Source: SZUA-547 sp963669315
Lineage (GTDB): Bacteria > Pseudomonadota > Alphaproteobacteria > Rhodobacterales > Rhodobacteraceae
Assembly (NCBI GenBank): GCA_963669315.1
Contig: OY770021.1
Coordinates: 3,534,001-3,598,000 of the forward strand
Length of the DNA: 64,000 nt
Reading direction: 5' to 3'
The translations under genes were made by a program, and so were the position numbers. The notes under the pieces were generated by a model. That model was not told where the DNA came from and searched no databases. It saw only the letters and a list, made by a program, of their open reading frames with translations. Shown here piece after piece: positions 54,422-63,668 of this stretch (the first letter of the stretch is position 1; each line of letters opens with the position of its first letter).

Positions 54422-55468
54422 ATGCGCGCAGTAGTATTGCATCCAACCACCAATGAACGCGGTGGCGTTCTGAACGCTGCTTTGACCCATGCGGCCGGGT
54501 TGGAGGCGGTAGGAGTAAATGTGCAATTCTGGACTGCATCGCCAGCAGCGGCGGACGTTGCTGCGTCCATCGGCTTAAAACCGATACTTGCCCCGCCAAT
54601 TCGAACGACTTATGGGCCAGTTCTCTCAAAAGAATCCATCCGAGCGGGCCTAAGTTTCCGAGACGTCGATTTAGTTCTACATGAAGGCGCGCGGCCTAGG
54701 CTGTGGGCACAATTATTTTGGCCAGGTGCGCGACACGCGGTTGTTTTTCACCACACAAAAATCGGCTCGCGCAGGTTCTATAGTCACTGGCTTGCACTGT
54801 CTTCGCAACACGCCCAGAGATTGAGATTGGAGCGTACGTATTGGCGCAAGGCCCCGAAGGTGGAAGTTATCAAGAACGGGTACCTCCCTTCAGAGCCAAT
54901 GCGCGAGATCGCATCCGCAGGCAAAAAAGTAACCATTGGGACACTCGCGCGCCTGACGGATCAAAAAGGCCTCGATACACTTATAGATTCGATGGGAATA
55001 TTGAGAGACAAAGGAATTGATGCTGAACTCCGAATTGGCGGCGTGGGCGCAGCAGAAGAATCCTTAAAGGCTTATACTGATAGCGCGAATTTGTCCCAGA
55101 ATGTGTTTTTTGAAGGTTGGGTGAAGCCGGCCGAGTTTTTGTCCAAGCTTGATATTTTCTGTCTTCTCAGTCGAGTTGAACCGTTTGGGATCGTTTTTCT
55201 GGAAGCGATGAGAGCCCAATTGCCTGTTGTCGCTACAAAAACAGATGGCGCGCTGGAAATCATTGAGGATCGCCAAACAGGCTATCTCGTGCCGATTGAC
55301 GACCCGGTCGAAGCAGCTCATCGATTGGGCGAGTTGAGCAAAAATAGAAACGCAATAGCTGCGATGGGCGCACGGGGTGCGGCTGTCGCTGAGGAAAAAT
55401 TTGGTCCGAAGGCGGTTGGCGAAAGCATTCTTGGCGCATTCAACTCATTTGGCGCGCAGTCAGGCTGA
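54422..55468 (+). CDS. Glycosyltransferase family 4 protein
   Basis: A 348-residue GT-B fold glycosyltransferase. The nucleotide-sugar side has TIGTLARLTDQKGLDTLIDSM, the donor-binding EPFGIVFLEAMRAQLPVVAT (E-x7-E motif) and the GYLVPIDD strand. The N-terminal acceptor half (VVLHPTTNERGGVLNAALTH) is divergent. It probably adds a sugar to a surface polysaccharide or lipid. The gene is clearly richer in A and T than its neighbours, stands alone beside tRNA-Ser, and may be acquired. Confidence 0.85.
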   Translation: MRAVVLHPTTNERGGVLNAALTHAAGLEAVGVNVQFWTASPAAADVAASIGLKPILAPPIRTTYGPVLSKESIRAGLSFRDVDLVLHEGARPRLWAQLFWPGARHAVVFHHTKIGSRRFYSHWLALSSQHAQRLRLERTYWRKAPKVEVIKNGYLPSEPMREIASAGKKVTIGTLARLTDQKGLDTLIDSMGILRDKGIDAELRIGGVGAAEESLKAYTDSANLSQNVFFEGWVKPAEFLSKLDIFCLLSRVEPFGIVFLEAMRAQLPVVATKTDGALEIIEDRQTGYLVPIDDPVEAAHRLGELSKNRNAIAAMGARGAAVAEEKFGPKAVGESILGAFNSFGAQSG

Positions 55469-55504
55469 GTTCACTTGTCCATTATGTAGTTTGGGAGAAA
55501 TGTT

Positions 55505-55801
55505 TTGCTACGGGTGCTTGGACTCTTCCTGATCTTGCTGGCGGCAACCGCCCTATTTTTCGACTATTGGGCGGCGGATGACGGGTTCCGTCTGCGCGCC
55601 GTCGGAGAAATCTGGTTTCAGGTCCATCCTAACAGTCTTCAACTGCTTCAACCGGCGTTGGAGCGGCATGTGGCGGTCTGGCTATGGGATCCGGTGATGT
55701 TGACTCTGCTGACATGGCCATTGGCGCCGGTGTTGGCCGTTTCTGGCTTTGTCCTACTGTTCCTGCACCGCATGAAGGCCGCTGGTCTAAACCGCGGGTA
55801 A
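55505..55801 (+). CDS. Small unknown membrane protein
   Basis: A 98-residue protein with two strong membrane segments, about residues 3-22 (with FFDYWAADDG right after) and 63-85 (VMLTLLTWPLAPVLAVSGFVLLF). The TTG start at 55505 is supported by GGGAG eight bases upstream. Family not recognised. The segment between the helices (GEIWFQVHPNSLQLLQPALERHV) is probably periplasmic. Context gives no function. Confidence 0.65.
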   Translation: MLRVLGLFLILLAATALFFDYWAADDGFRLRAVGEIWFQVHPNSLQLLQPALERHVAVWLWDPVMLTLLTWPLAPVLAVSGFVLLFLHRMKAAGLNRG

Positions 55802-55895
55802 ATAGCGCCGGTTCGTCGAACCGAGTGTTAACCATGGCGACGTAGAGTACCTGCGCCCGCGCGACTGGCGCCGGCTTTACGTTTCCGAGGAAAAT

Positions 55896-56459
55896 ATGCC
55901 CAATATTCGACGCCGCCTTTCGGTGGCGCGCGCGATGTTCGCGGTGGTTTCAGCAGTCATGCTGTCCGCCTGCGCGATTCAGATAGAACCCGCCCATGAT
56001 CCGCGCATCGTCGCTGAGTTGGAGGCGTTGGCGATCGACACACAATCGCTGTTTGCAGACGGGCAGGGCTTCGCGCACGAAGCTCTGCCGGAGCGGGAGG
56101 ACGCTTATTCGCAACTCGTTGCCCGCGCCTCCGCCATCCGCCTGCTGGCCGAGGCCCGCCCCGCGCCGGCCAGCCCGATTTCAGACCGCATTCGCTCGCT
56201 TACGGAACCGGCGGAGGACAGCGTCGTGGAATTGATCGGCCGAGCGCCCCAAGGCGAGGTAATCCGCGACCTGTCAAACGCCACGGCCGCGTATATGACT
56301 GACTTCCTCCGTGCGCTGGAGCGCCTGCGCAAACGCGATCGCGCGGCCGATGCGCGAGGCTTGCCGAGATCAATCCCCGTCCTCGCGCAACTCGCCATGG
56401 AGGACGCGCTTCGCGATGCGCTGTTCTACGAGCGCACCATCCTCAACCGCAGCCGCTGA
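55896..56459 (+). CDS. Unknown lipoprotein
   Basis: A 187-residue protein with a signal peptide ending in the lipobox VMLSACAIQ (Cys25), so it should be lipid-anchored. The mature part is helical and rich in Ala, Arg and Glu, with no domain recognised. The gene is followed 13 bases later by another small helical protein and the two are likely a unit. A role linked to the adjacent cobT cannot be shown, since cobT is convergent. Confidence 0.7.
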   Translation: MPNIRRRLSVARAMFAVVSAVMLSACAIQIEPAHDPRIVAELEALAIDTQSLFADGQGFAHEALPEREDAYSQLVARASAIRLLAEARPAPASPISDRIRSLTEPAEDSVVELIGRAPQGEVIRDLSNATAAYMTDFLRALERLRKRDRAADARGLPRSIPVLAQLAMEDALRDALFYERTILNRSR

Positions 56460-56472
56460 CAGGAGCCGCCAA

Positions 56473-56832
56473 ATGAATGACACGATCAATCAAATCACCG
56501 TCGAAATCGCCGATATGCTCAGCCGCGTGCTGGGAACGGATGCGATGCTGGCGTCCGGCTACTCCACCGTAAAGGCGCGCGCCATCGCGCAGTATGCGCT
56601 GCTGACCGGAGAGGCCTACGCCGCCGGCGATCTGGACGAAGCCGCGTTTCAGGAGGAGATGCGCGAGCTGGATCGCATGGCGGAGCGGTTCGTCCGCAAT
56701 ATCCGCGCTCTGGCCCATACCAGCATCGAGCGCGCGTTTCAGGTGGTGTCCGAAATACTGCGCCGGGTCGCGGGTGTTTCGGCCCTTTCGCAGGGCATCG
56801 CGCCGCCTGAGTTGAGCCTGTCGACCGCCTGA
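56473..56832 (+). CDS. Unknown small helical protein
   Basis: A 119-residue protein. The ATG at 56473 has AGGAG seven bases upstream; the longer open frame that starts earlier overlaps the lipoprotein gene and is spurious. The sequence is mostly amphipathic helix (EIADMLSRVLGTDAM, AAFQEEMRELDRMAERFVRN) with no membrane segment. No family is recognised. It ends seven bases from the convergent cobT. Confidence 0.65.
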   Translation: MNDTINQITVEIADMLSRVLGTDAMLASGYSTVKARAIAQYALLTGEAYAAGDLDEAAFQEEMRELDRMAERFVRNIRALAHTSIERAFQVVSEILRRVAGVSALSQGIAPPELSLSTA

Positions 56833-56839
56833 GCGCGGT

Positions 56840-58738
56840 TCAGTAACGGGCCCGGCTTTTCGCTGCAGAGCGCGCCCGACGCTGGGCGCGTTCGGCGGCG
56901 TGCGGGTCCGCATCGAAAAGGGCCGCCAACTGCTCGGTCATCGCGCCCGCCAGCTGCTCCACATCGGTGATGGTCACGGCGCGCTGGTAATAGCGGGTGA
57001 CGTCATGGCCGATGCCGATGGATAGAAGCTCCACCTGTTTGCGCTTCTCCAGCATCGCGATCACATTGCGCAGATGCAGCTCAAGATAGTTCGACTGGTT
57101 CGCCGACAGCGTTGAATCATCAACTGGCGCGCCATCCGAGATCACCATCAGCACTTTGCGCGCCTCCGGCCGCATCGACAGGCGGCGGGCCGCCCATTCC
57201 AGCGCCTCGCCGTCGATATTCTCCTTCAGCAGCCCTTCGCGCATCATAAGGCCCAGATTGCGCCGCGCGCGACGCCACGGCGCGTCCGCGCCCTTGTAAA
57301 TGATATGGCGCAGATCGTTCAGGCGGCCCGGTTTTGGCTGGCGCCCGGCCTGCAACCAGTCCTCGCGGGCCTGTCCGCCTTTCCAGGCGCGGGTCGTGAA
57401 GCCCAGGATCTCGACCTTGACCTGACAACGCTCCAGCGTGCGGGCCAGCACGTCGGCCGAGATCGCGGCGATGGAGATCGGCCGTCCGCGCATCGAGCCT
57501 GAATTGTCGATCAGCAACGTAACGACGGTGTCGCGAAACTCGGTGTCGCGCTCCTGCTTGAAGCTGAGCGGGGTGAGGGGGTTCGCGACCACGCGCGCGA
57601 GCCGCCCGGCGTCGAGGGTTCCTTCCTCCAGATCGAAATCCCAAGCCCGGTTCTGCTGTGCCTGCAAGCGCCGCATCAGCCGGTTGGCGAGGCGAGAGAC
57701 CGCGCCTTTCAGCGGTTCAAGCTGCTTGTCCAGAAATCCACGCAGGCGCTCCAGTTCCTCCTGATCGCAGAGATCCTCGGCTGAGATCACCTCGTCATAC
57801 TTGGTGGAGAACACCGTGTAGCCTGGGTCCGCGTCGCTGACATGCTCCAGCGGCGGGTACATCATCGGCGGTTCGTCGCCATCCTCATCCAGCTCGAACT
57901 CGGCGTCCGCGTCGTCGTCCTCCATATCCTCAAGTGACGATTGGAGGGAGGAGTCATCGGCGGTTTCGGTGCGGGAATCGTCCGGCAGGTATTCCTGATC
58001 GTCCTCGTCGCCCGCGCTATCTTCGCCGTCGGACTCTTTGTCTTCGGACTCGTCCTCGTCGCCATCCTCGTAGTCGGGCTGCATATCGTCCGGGCTTTCG
58101 CCCAGTTGATCGCCATAGCCGAGGTCGGAGATCAGATCGCGGGCGAGGCGGGCGAACTCCTGTTGATCCGCCGCGCATTCGGTGAATTGCGCGATGCGGT
58201 CCTTCGCCTTCTCGTCAAAAAACCCGCGCCACAGGTCCAGCACATTCTGTGCGCCGTCGGGCAAGGGACGTCCGCTGACGATCTCTCGCACCAGAAAACC
58301 GGCGGCGACGGCGAGAGGGGCGTCGGTCGGGCTAGTGATGTCCGCGTATCCCCGGCGCTTGCAATGATCCTCCAGCCGATGATCGAGGTTGTCGCCGACG
58401 CCGGGCATGGCTTGCGCGCCGCGCGCCTCGACCCGCGCATCCTCCACCGCGTCAAAGATCGCTCGAGCGACCTCTCCCGTCGGGGCGTAGCGGGAATGGG
58501 TGGCGTCGTCGTGATAGCGAAGGCGCAGGCCGACTGCGTCAGCCTCTCCGCGGGCCAGCAACACGTCACGCCGCGGCATGCGCCGGGAAATCATCGGCAG
58601 GCGCGCCACCTGCCCCGACACGCCCGGCGGATCGGCGGTGTAGGAGACCGCCAACTCAGGCTCATTCGCCATGGCGCGCGTGGTCTCGGCCAGCGCCTTC
58701 TTGAAGGCCTCGGTTGGGTTTTCGGGCTGGTTGGACAT
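56840..58738 (-). CDS. cobT: Cobaltochelatase subunit CobT
   Basis: A 632-residue subunit of the aerobic cobaltochelatase CobNST, which inserts cobalt into hydrogenobyrinic acid a,c-diamide. The middle is extremely acidic (EDGDEDESEDKESDGEDSAG), as in known CobT. The C-terminal third is a VWA domain with the metal-binding DNSGSMRGRP motif (around residue 415). It follows cobS by 14 bases. Some alphaproteobacterial CobST pairs have also been discussed as acting on other targets, but CobT of this length is standard. Confidence 0.94.
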   Translation of the reverse strand: MSNQPENPTEAFKKALAETTRAMANEPELAVSYTADPPGVSGQVARLPMISRRMPRRDVLLARGEADAVGLRLRYHDDATHSRYAPTGEVARAIFDAVEDARVEARGAQAMPGVGDNLDHRLEDHCKRRGYADITSPTDAPLAVAAGFLVREIVSGRPLPDGAQNVLDLWRGFFDEKAKDRIAQFTECAADQQEFARLARDLISDLGYGDQLGESPDDMQPDYEDGDEDESEDKESDGEDSAGDEDDQEYLPDDSRTETADDSSLQSSLEDMEDDDADAEFELDEDGDEPPMMYPPLEHVSDADPGYTVFSTKYDEVISAEDLCDQEELERLRGFLDKQLEPLKGAVSRLANRLMRRLQAQQNRAWDFDLEEGTLDAGRLARVVANPLTPLSFKQERDTEFRDTVVTLLIDNSGSMRGRPISIAAISADVLARTLERCQVKVEILGFTTRAWKGGQAREDWLQAGRQPKPGRLNDLRHIIYKGADAPWRRARRNLGLMMREGLLKENIDGEALEWAARRLSMRPEARKVLMVISDGAPVDDSTLSANQSNYLELHLRNVIAMLEKRKQVELLSIGIGHDVTRYYQRAVTITDVEQLAGAMTEQLAALFDADPHAAERAQRRARSAAKSRARY

Positions 58739-58752
58739 CTACCGCCTTTGGA

Positions 58753-59748
58753 TCAGCCCAAGCTCACGCTGGCGGCGCTTTCCGGCAGTTCCTCGCCAAA
58801 GCAGCGCTGATAGAACTCGGCGACCGTCTGGCGCTCCAGTTCATCGCATTTGTTGAGGAAGGTCAGGCGGAAGGCGAAGCCGATATCGCCGCCGAAAATC
58901 TCGGCGTTCTGGGCCCATGTCAGGACGGTGCGCGGGCTCATCACCGTCGACAGGTCGCCATTCATGAAGGCGGAGCGCGTGAGATCGGCGACCGTCACCA
59001 TATGGGCGAGGGTCTGGCGTCCCTCCGGCGTGTCATAGCCGGGCAGCTTGGCCAGCACGATGTCGGCCTCGGCGTCATGCTCCAGATAGTTCAGCGTCGT
59101 GACGATCGACCAGCGGTCCATCTGTCCCTGATTGATCTGCTGGGTGCCGTGATAGAGACCCGTCGTATCGCCCAGTCCCACCGTGTTGGCGGTCGCGAAC
59201 AGGCGGAAGCTGGGATGCGCGCGGATCACCTCATTCTGGTCGAGCAGCGTCAGCTTGCCGTCAACCTCCAGCACGCGCTGGATCACGAACATGACGTCCG
59301 GCCGGCCCGCATCGTACTCATCGAAGACGATCGCCACCGGATTGCGCAACGCCCAGGGAAGAATTCCCTCTTTGAATTCAGTAACCTGCTGGCCGTCTTT
59401 AAGAGTAATCGCGTCCTTGCCGATCAAGTCAATCCGGCTGATATGACTGTCCAGATTCACCCGCACGCAGGGCCAGTTCAGCCGCGCTGCGACCTGCTCG
59501 ATATGGGTGGATTTTCCGGTGCCGTGATAGCCCTGGATCATCACGCGGCGGTTAAAGGAAAATCCGGCCAGAATCGCGAGCGTCGTATCGTGATCGAATT
59601 GATAGGTCGGGTCGATGTCCGGCGTCAGTTCCGTTGGCTCGGGGAACGCTTTAACCACCATATCCGAGTCGATGCTAAAAGTGTCGCGCACCGAAATTTC
59701 AACCGTCGGTTCCCGCATCACCACATCCATCGCAGCACCATCCGCCAT
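58753..59748 (-). CDS. cobS: Cobaltochelatase subunit CobS
   Basis: A 331-residue AAA+ ATPase partner of CobT. Walker A is GYHGTGKS (residues 73-80), Walker B IVFDEYD, and sensor regions lie around FRLFATANTVGLGDTTGLYHG. The ATG at 59748 (MADGAAMDVV) is chosen because homology begins there and AAGGA lies nine bases upstream; the frame extends a further 105 bases without homology. Together they power cobalt insertion into the corrin ring. No cobN is in the window. Confidence 0.94.
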   Translation of the reverse strand: MADGAAMDVVMREPTVEISVRDTFSIDSDMVVKAFPEPTELTPDIDPTYQFDHDTTLAILAGFSFNRRVMIQGYHGTGKSTHIEQVAARLNWPCVRVNLDSHISRIDLIGKDAITLKDGQQVTEFKEGILPWALRNPVAIVFDEYDAGRPDVMFVIQRVLEVDGKLTLLDQNEVIRAHPSFRLFATANTVGLGDTTGLYHGTQQINQGQMDRWSIVTTLNYLEHDAEADIVLAKLPGYDTPEGRQTLAHMVTVADLTRSAFMNGDLSTVMSPRTVLTWAQNAEIFGGDIGFAFRLTFLNKCDELERQTVAEFYQRCFGEELPESAASVSLG

Positions 59749-59881
59749 CAGAGAAATCCTTCGTGGCGGGCGTCGGATCAGCCGTCGATCCGAGCCCATG
59801 CGACCACCCGTCGCAAACCCGCGTCTTTTGATACATAAGCGCTCTGGGCGCAAGGGCGAGGGGCGGGCGGTTCGGCCCCAG

Positions 59882-60550
59882 CTAGTCCCGGAAGTTTCGG
59901 CTCGTCTTCAGGATTTCCCACGCCCACAGGACTTCGCGCAGCCGGTCCTCCTCAGACCGGTCGCCCCCGTTCATGTCCGGATGCACCGCTTTCACATGCT
60001 CTCGGAATGTCTGCCGAAGTTCGGATTTGGTGGCGGTGTCCTTGGCGCTGAGGATGTCCAAAGCCCGGCGCTCGGTCGGGGGCAGGGCGCGGCGGCGGGG
60101 CGGCGGCTGTCCGTCAACGCGGCCGGGATTTATGGTTGCGTTCTCGCCCAGAACCTCAAGCGGATCCTTGAAGCCAAAGCGTTTCCAGGCCTCGCCGCCC
60201 GAATGCGGGCTGGCGCCTTGCGGCTCCTTCGGTTGTTCGCCGAACTTCCAGGTCGGACGCTCCCATACATTCTCGTCGGTCAGGCGACGCTCGATCTCGT
60301 CATCCGGCAGATCAGAGAAGTAATCCCAGGATCGGTTGTATTCGCGCACATGGTCCAGACAGAACCAGTAGAATTCATCCAGTCGATCGCGCGACCGCGG
60401 CGCACGGTATGCACCTTTTGCATCGCAATCCGGCCATTCGCAGACCCGAGTGCTGGTCTCGAAAGCGCCGGACATGCCGCGCCGACGGGTGCGGCGGCGC
60501 TTGTCTGCGTTGACGCTGACGTCAAAATCCAAGGGCGATCGGCGAGACAT
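59882..60550 (-). CDS. J-domain protein
   Basis: A 222-residue DnaJ-domain protein of the type that lies next to cobS in Rhodobacterales. The J domain is C-terminal, with HPD at residues 190-192 (VHPDMNGGDRSEEDR). The N-terminal part has CEWPDCDAKGAYRAPRSR and FYWFCLDHVREYN, likely a metal-binding knuckle (four cysteines and histidine). J domains stimulate DnaK. The specific partner is unknown. It is divergent from the BolA gene. Confidence 0.87.
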   Translation of the reverse strand: MSRRSPLDFDVSVNADKRRRTRRRGMSGAFETSTRVCEWPDCDAKGAYRAPRSRDRLDEFYWFCLDHVREYNRSWDYFSDLPDDEIERRLTDENVWERPTWKFGEQPKEPQGASPHSGGEAWKRFGFKDPLEVLGENATINPGRVDGQPPPRRRALPPTERRALDILSAKDTATKSELRQTFREHVKAVHPDMNGGDRSEEDRLREVLWAWEILKTSRNFRD

Positions 60551-60645
60551 TTCTGCGGTTCTTCCTAAGTCAGTCGTTGGCTCGGGCGACCGGGCATTTT
60601 AAACCTTCCACGCCAGAGGCCAAGCAAATTAAGGTGGACATTGCT

Positions 60646-60921
60646 GTGACTGAGACCATCGCCGAACGTATTCAGCGCAAGCTTGAGGCCGCCTTTGATC
60701 CCGTCGAGCTGGCGGTTGAAGATCAAAGCCATCGCCATGCGGGCCATTCCGGCTGGCGCGAAGGGGGCGAGACCCATTTCCATGTGCGCATGACCTCGGC
60801 GGCGTTCAATGGCCGGAATCGCGTGGCTCGGCAACGCGCGGTTTACGCTACATTGAAGGCGGAGTTGGAGGAGAGGGTGCATGCGCTTGGCCTGACGCTG
60901 AAGGCGCCGGGCGAGGGGTGA
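60646..60921 (+). CDS. BolA-family protein
   Basis: A 91-residue BolA fold. TETIAERIQRKLEAAFDPVELAVEDQSHRHAGH and the signature HFHVRMTSAAFNGRNRVARQRAVYATLKAEL cover it entirely. The conserved histidines in SHRHAGH can bind a shared iron-sulfur cluster with a monothiol glutaredoxin. The GTG at 60646 matches the usual family start; an in-frame ATG at 60577 adds residues unlike the family. AAGG lies shortly upstream. Roles include iron regulation and cell shape. Confidence 0.9.
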   Translation: MTETIAERIQRKLEAAFDPVELAVEDQSHRHAGHSGWREGGETHFHVRMTSAAFNGRNRVARQRAVYATLKAELEERVHALGLTLKAPGEG

Positions 60922-60994
60922 CGTGACTGAATCCGTGGATGCGCTGTCCTCGCCCGCCACAATAAGAACACGAGAATAGGTGAAGAGCGGCTCC

Positions 60995-61156
60995 ATGAGC
61001 AGATTGATTTTGTGCGCCACGGCTCTGGCGCTTTTATTCGGGGCGTCGGGATGCGTCGTCTATTCGGTGGCGGACACGGCCGTATCCGTCACCGCTGATG
61101 TCGTGGAGACCGGCGTCGATGTCACCACAGGGGCGGTCAGCGCGGTGATCCCTTAG
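60995..61156 (+). CDS. Small lipoprotein, 53 residues
   Basis: MSRLILCATALALLFGASGC is a complete lipoprotein signal with Cys20 in the lipobox GASGC. The mature peptide of about 33 residues is Val/Thr-rich (YSVADTAVSVTADVVETGVD). It resembles a class of tiny lipoproteins of unknown function in Rhodobacterales. The gene ends nine bases from the convergent gatB. Confidence 0.7.
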   Translation: MSRLILCATALALLFGASGCVVYSVADTAVSVTADVVETGVDVTTGAVSAVIP

Positions 61157-61164
61157 GCGCGGCG

Positions 61165-62676
61165 TCAGACGCCCAGCTTGTCCCGCACCATCTGATTGAC
61201 CGCTTTCGGGTTCGCTTTGCCGTCGGTCGCTTTCATCACCTGACCGACGAACCAGCCCGCCATTGAGGGTTTGGCCTTGGCCTGCTCCACCTTTTCAGGG
61301 TTCGCGGCAAGCACTTCATCGACGGCGGCCTCGATCGCGCCGGTGTCGGTGACCTGTTTCATACCGCGGGCCTCGACGATCTCGGCCGGGTCGCCGCCCT
61401 CGGAATAAACGATCTCGAACAGATCCTTGGCGATCTTGCCAGAGATGTCGCCTTTGCCGATCAGATCGATGATCCCGCCAAGCTGCGCGGCGGACATGGG
61501 CGAATCCTCAACGCCGTGGCCTTCCTTGTTGAGGCGGCCGAACAGCTCATTGATGACCCAGTTCGCGGCCTGCTTACCGTCTCGGCCCTTCGCGACTTCT
61601 TCATAGAAATCGGCGTTTCGCTTGGAAGCGGTCAGCACAGACGCATCGTATTCGGTCACGTTGTAGTCGCCCACAAAGCGGGCTTTCTTGTCGTCTGGAA
61701 GCTCAGGCAAGGTATCCGCAATGCCGTCGATCCATGCCTGCTCGATCTCCAGCGGCAGCAGGTCGGGATCGGGGAAATAGCGGTAGTCATGCGCTTCTTC
61801 TTTCGAGCGCATTGACCGGGTCTCGCCCTTGCCCGGATCGTAAAGACGGGTCTCCTGATCGACGGATCCACCATCCTCCAGCAGCGAGATCTGGCGGTTG
61901 GCTTCATAGTCGATGGCCTGCTGAATAAAGCGCATGGAGTTCATGTTCTTGATTTCGCAGCGTGTGCCGAGATGCGAGAAGTCGCCGCTTTCCTTATACG
62001 CCTCGTAAGCGCCGTGCTGGCAGACGGAGACGTTCACATCGGCGCGCAAGCTGCCTTCCTGCATGTTTCCGTCGCAGGTGCCGAGATAGCGCATGATCTG
62101 GCGCAGCTTGCGCACATATTCCGCCGCTTCTTCCGGGCCGCGAATGTCGGGGCGAGAGACGATCTCCATCAGCGCGACGCCGGTGCGGTTCAGATCGACG
62201 AAAGAGTATTCCGGGTCCATGTCGTGGATCGACTTGCCGGCGTCCTGCTCCACATGGATGCGCTCGATCCGAACCTTGCGGGCGACGCCAGGCTCTATAT
62301 CGACCAGCACCTCGCCTTCGCCGACGATCGGGTCTTTGAACTGGCTGATCTGATAGCCCTGCGGCAGATCGGGGTAGAAATAGTTCTTTCGGTCAAAGAC
62401 CGAGCGCGTGTTGATCTCCGCCTTCAAACCCAGCCCGGTGCGCACCGCTTGTTCGATACAGAACTCGTTAATTACTGGCAGCATGCCCGGCATCGCCGCA
62501 TCAACGAGGCTGACATTCGAGTTCGGCTCAGCTCCGAACTCAGTGGACGCCCCTGAAAACAGCTTGGACTGCGAGGCGATCTGGGCGTGAACCTCCATCC
62601 CGATCACGACCTCCCAATCGCCTTTGGCGCCATGGTAGGTTTTCGGCTTCGGCTCTTTATAGGCAAGCTCGGTCAT
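61165..62676 (-). CDS. gatB: Aspartyl/glutamyl-tRNA amidotransferase subunit B
   Basis: A 503-residue kinase/amidotransferase subunit that activates Glu-tRNA-Gln and Asp-tRNA-Asn for amidation. GDWEVVIGMEVHAQIASQSKLFSG opens the family, FDRKNYFYPDLPQGYQISQ and DLNRTGVALMEIVSRPD are conserved, and the YqeY-like C-terminus ends with VNQMVRDKLGV. The ATG at 62676 is preferred since an in-frame extension to 62733 has no homology. gatA and gatC are not in the window, as is common in this group. Confidence 0.95.
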   Translation of the reverse strand: MTELAYKEPKPKTYHGAKGDWEVVIGMEVHAQIASQSKLFSGASTEFGAEPNSNVSLVDAAMPGMLPVINEFCIEQAVRTGLGLKAEINTRSVFDRKNYFYPDLPQGYQISQFKDPIVGEGEVLVDIEPGVARKVRIERIHVEQDAGKSIHDMDPEYSFVDLNRTGVALMEIVSRPDIRGPEEAAEYVRKLRQIMRYLGTCDGNMQEGSLRADVNVSVCQHGAYEAYKESGDFSHLGTRCEIKNMNSMRFIQQAIDYEANRQISLLEDGGSVDQETRLYDPGKGETRSMRSKEEAHDYRYFPDPDLLPLEIEQAWIDGIADTLPELPDDKKARFVGDYNVTEYDASVLTASKRNADFYEEVAKGRDGKQAANWVINELFGRLNKEGHGVEDSPMSAAQLGGIIDLIGKGDISGKIAKDLFEIVYSEGGDPAEIVEARGMKQVTDTGAIEAAVDEVLAANPEKVEQAKAKPSMAGWFVGQVMKATDGKANPKAVNQMVRDKLGV

Positions 62677-62810
62677 CAGGGGGCTCCGCGTATGTGTCGC
62701 GGGGTTTCTAGGATGGCAGCGCGCGCGCGGCAAGAGCGGCGGAGATCATTGTCTTTCCGACCGGCGTGGCTAGGCTTGCTGCAGAAGAAAACAAGGGTGA
62801 GGAGACGGTA

Positions 62811-63665
62811 ATGATTCGCAAAATTGCGATGAGCGCTGCGCTGACGCTGATGACTTTCGGCGGAGCGACGCAGGCGCAGGCGGATAGTGTTCTTGATGGC
62901 ATCAAAAACAGGGGCGAGATTCGCATTGGGTTTCGCAAGAATGCGCCGCCATTCTCCTTCCGAGACATGAACGGCGCGCCGACAGGACTCGCCGTTTGGC
63001 TCTGTCAGGACGTCGCCAAAAGTATCCAGAAAACGCTTGGCCTTGAAGGGTTGAAGTTTACTTACGTGCCGGTGTCCGCGACCACGCGTTTCGATGCGCT
63101 TCAGGAGGGGAAGACCGACCTGCACTGTGGGCCGACGACGGCGACTCTTGAGAGGCGTGAGGCGCTGGATTTCTCCATCCCCTATTTTATCGATGGCGCC
63201 AGCGCCGTGCTGCTGGGCGACTCCCCCGATAATCTGGCGGACAGCAACAACGCGCCGATCGGCGTGCTTAAGGGCACGACGACGGTGAAAGTTGTTGAGA
63301 ATTTGATCGCGGAACAGGGCCTTGGTTCGCCCCTGAAGCTGTATGATGACCACGCGGCGGGCCTGAAGGCGATGATAGACGGCGAGGTCGCGGCCTATTT
63401 CGGCGATCAGGCGATCCTGATCTATCAACTAGGACTGCTGCGGCCCGATACGCCGGTGAAACTTTCCCGTGCGCAACTGTCGTTCGAGCCCTACGCGCTG
63501 ACGATGAAACGCGGTGAAAGCGACCTGCGTCTGGAGGTCGATCGCGCGCTGAGCGAGATTTACCGCTCAGGTGCCATCCATTCTCATCTCGCTGCGGCGT
63601 TCGGCGATGTCGGTCTCAGCGATCTGGCCATCAAGCTTTATCAGGTGGTCGAGTTGCCTGAATAG
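62811..63665 (+). CDS. Periplasmic amino-acid-type substrate-binding protein
   Basis: A 284-residue family 3 solute-binding protein. A signal peptide covers about residues 1-23 (ending TQAQA). EIRIGFRKNAPPFSFRDMNGAPTGLAVWLC, the DALQEGKTDLHCGPTTATLERREALDFSIPYF region and the later AYFGDQAIL strand fit an amino-acid binder. GAGGAGA lies before the ATG. No permease or ATPase genes are adjacent, so it is an orphan and its partner would be elsewhere. The ligand cannot be predicted. Confidence 0.85.
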   Translation: MIRKIAMSAALTLMTFGGATQAQADSVLDGIKNRGEIRIGFRKNAPPFSFRDMNGAPTGLAVWLCQDVAKSIQKTLGLEGLKFTYVPVSATTRFDALQEGKTDLHCGPTTATLERREALDFSIPYFIDGASAVLLGDSPDNLADSNNAPIGVLKGTTTVKVVENLIAEQGLGSPLKLYDDHAAGLKAMIDGEVAAYFGDQAILIYQLGLLRPDTPVKLSRAQLSFEPYALTMKRGESDLRLEVDRALSEIYRSGAIHSHLAAAFGDVGLSDLAIKLYQVVELPE

Positions 63666-63668
63666 CGC

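Noticed and set aside
58753..59853. CobS starting at 59853
   Set aside because: The first 35 residues are basic and unlike CobS; the ATG at 59748 matches the family start.
59749..59881. A cobalamin riboswitch upstream of cobS
   Set aside because: The gap is too short and shows none of the conserved B12-box features I would expect.
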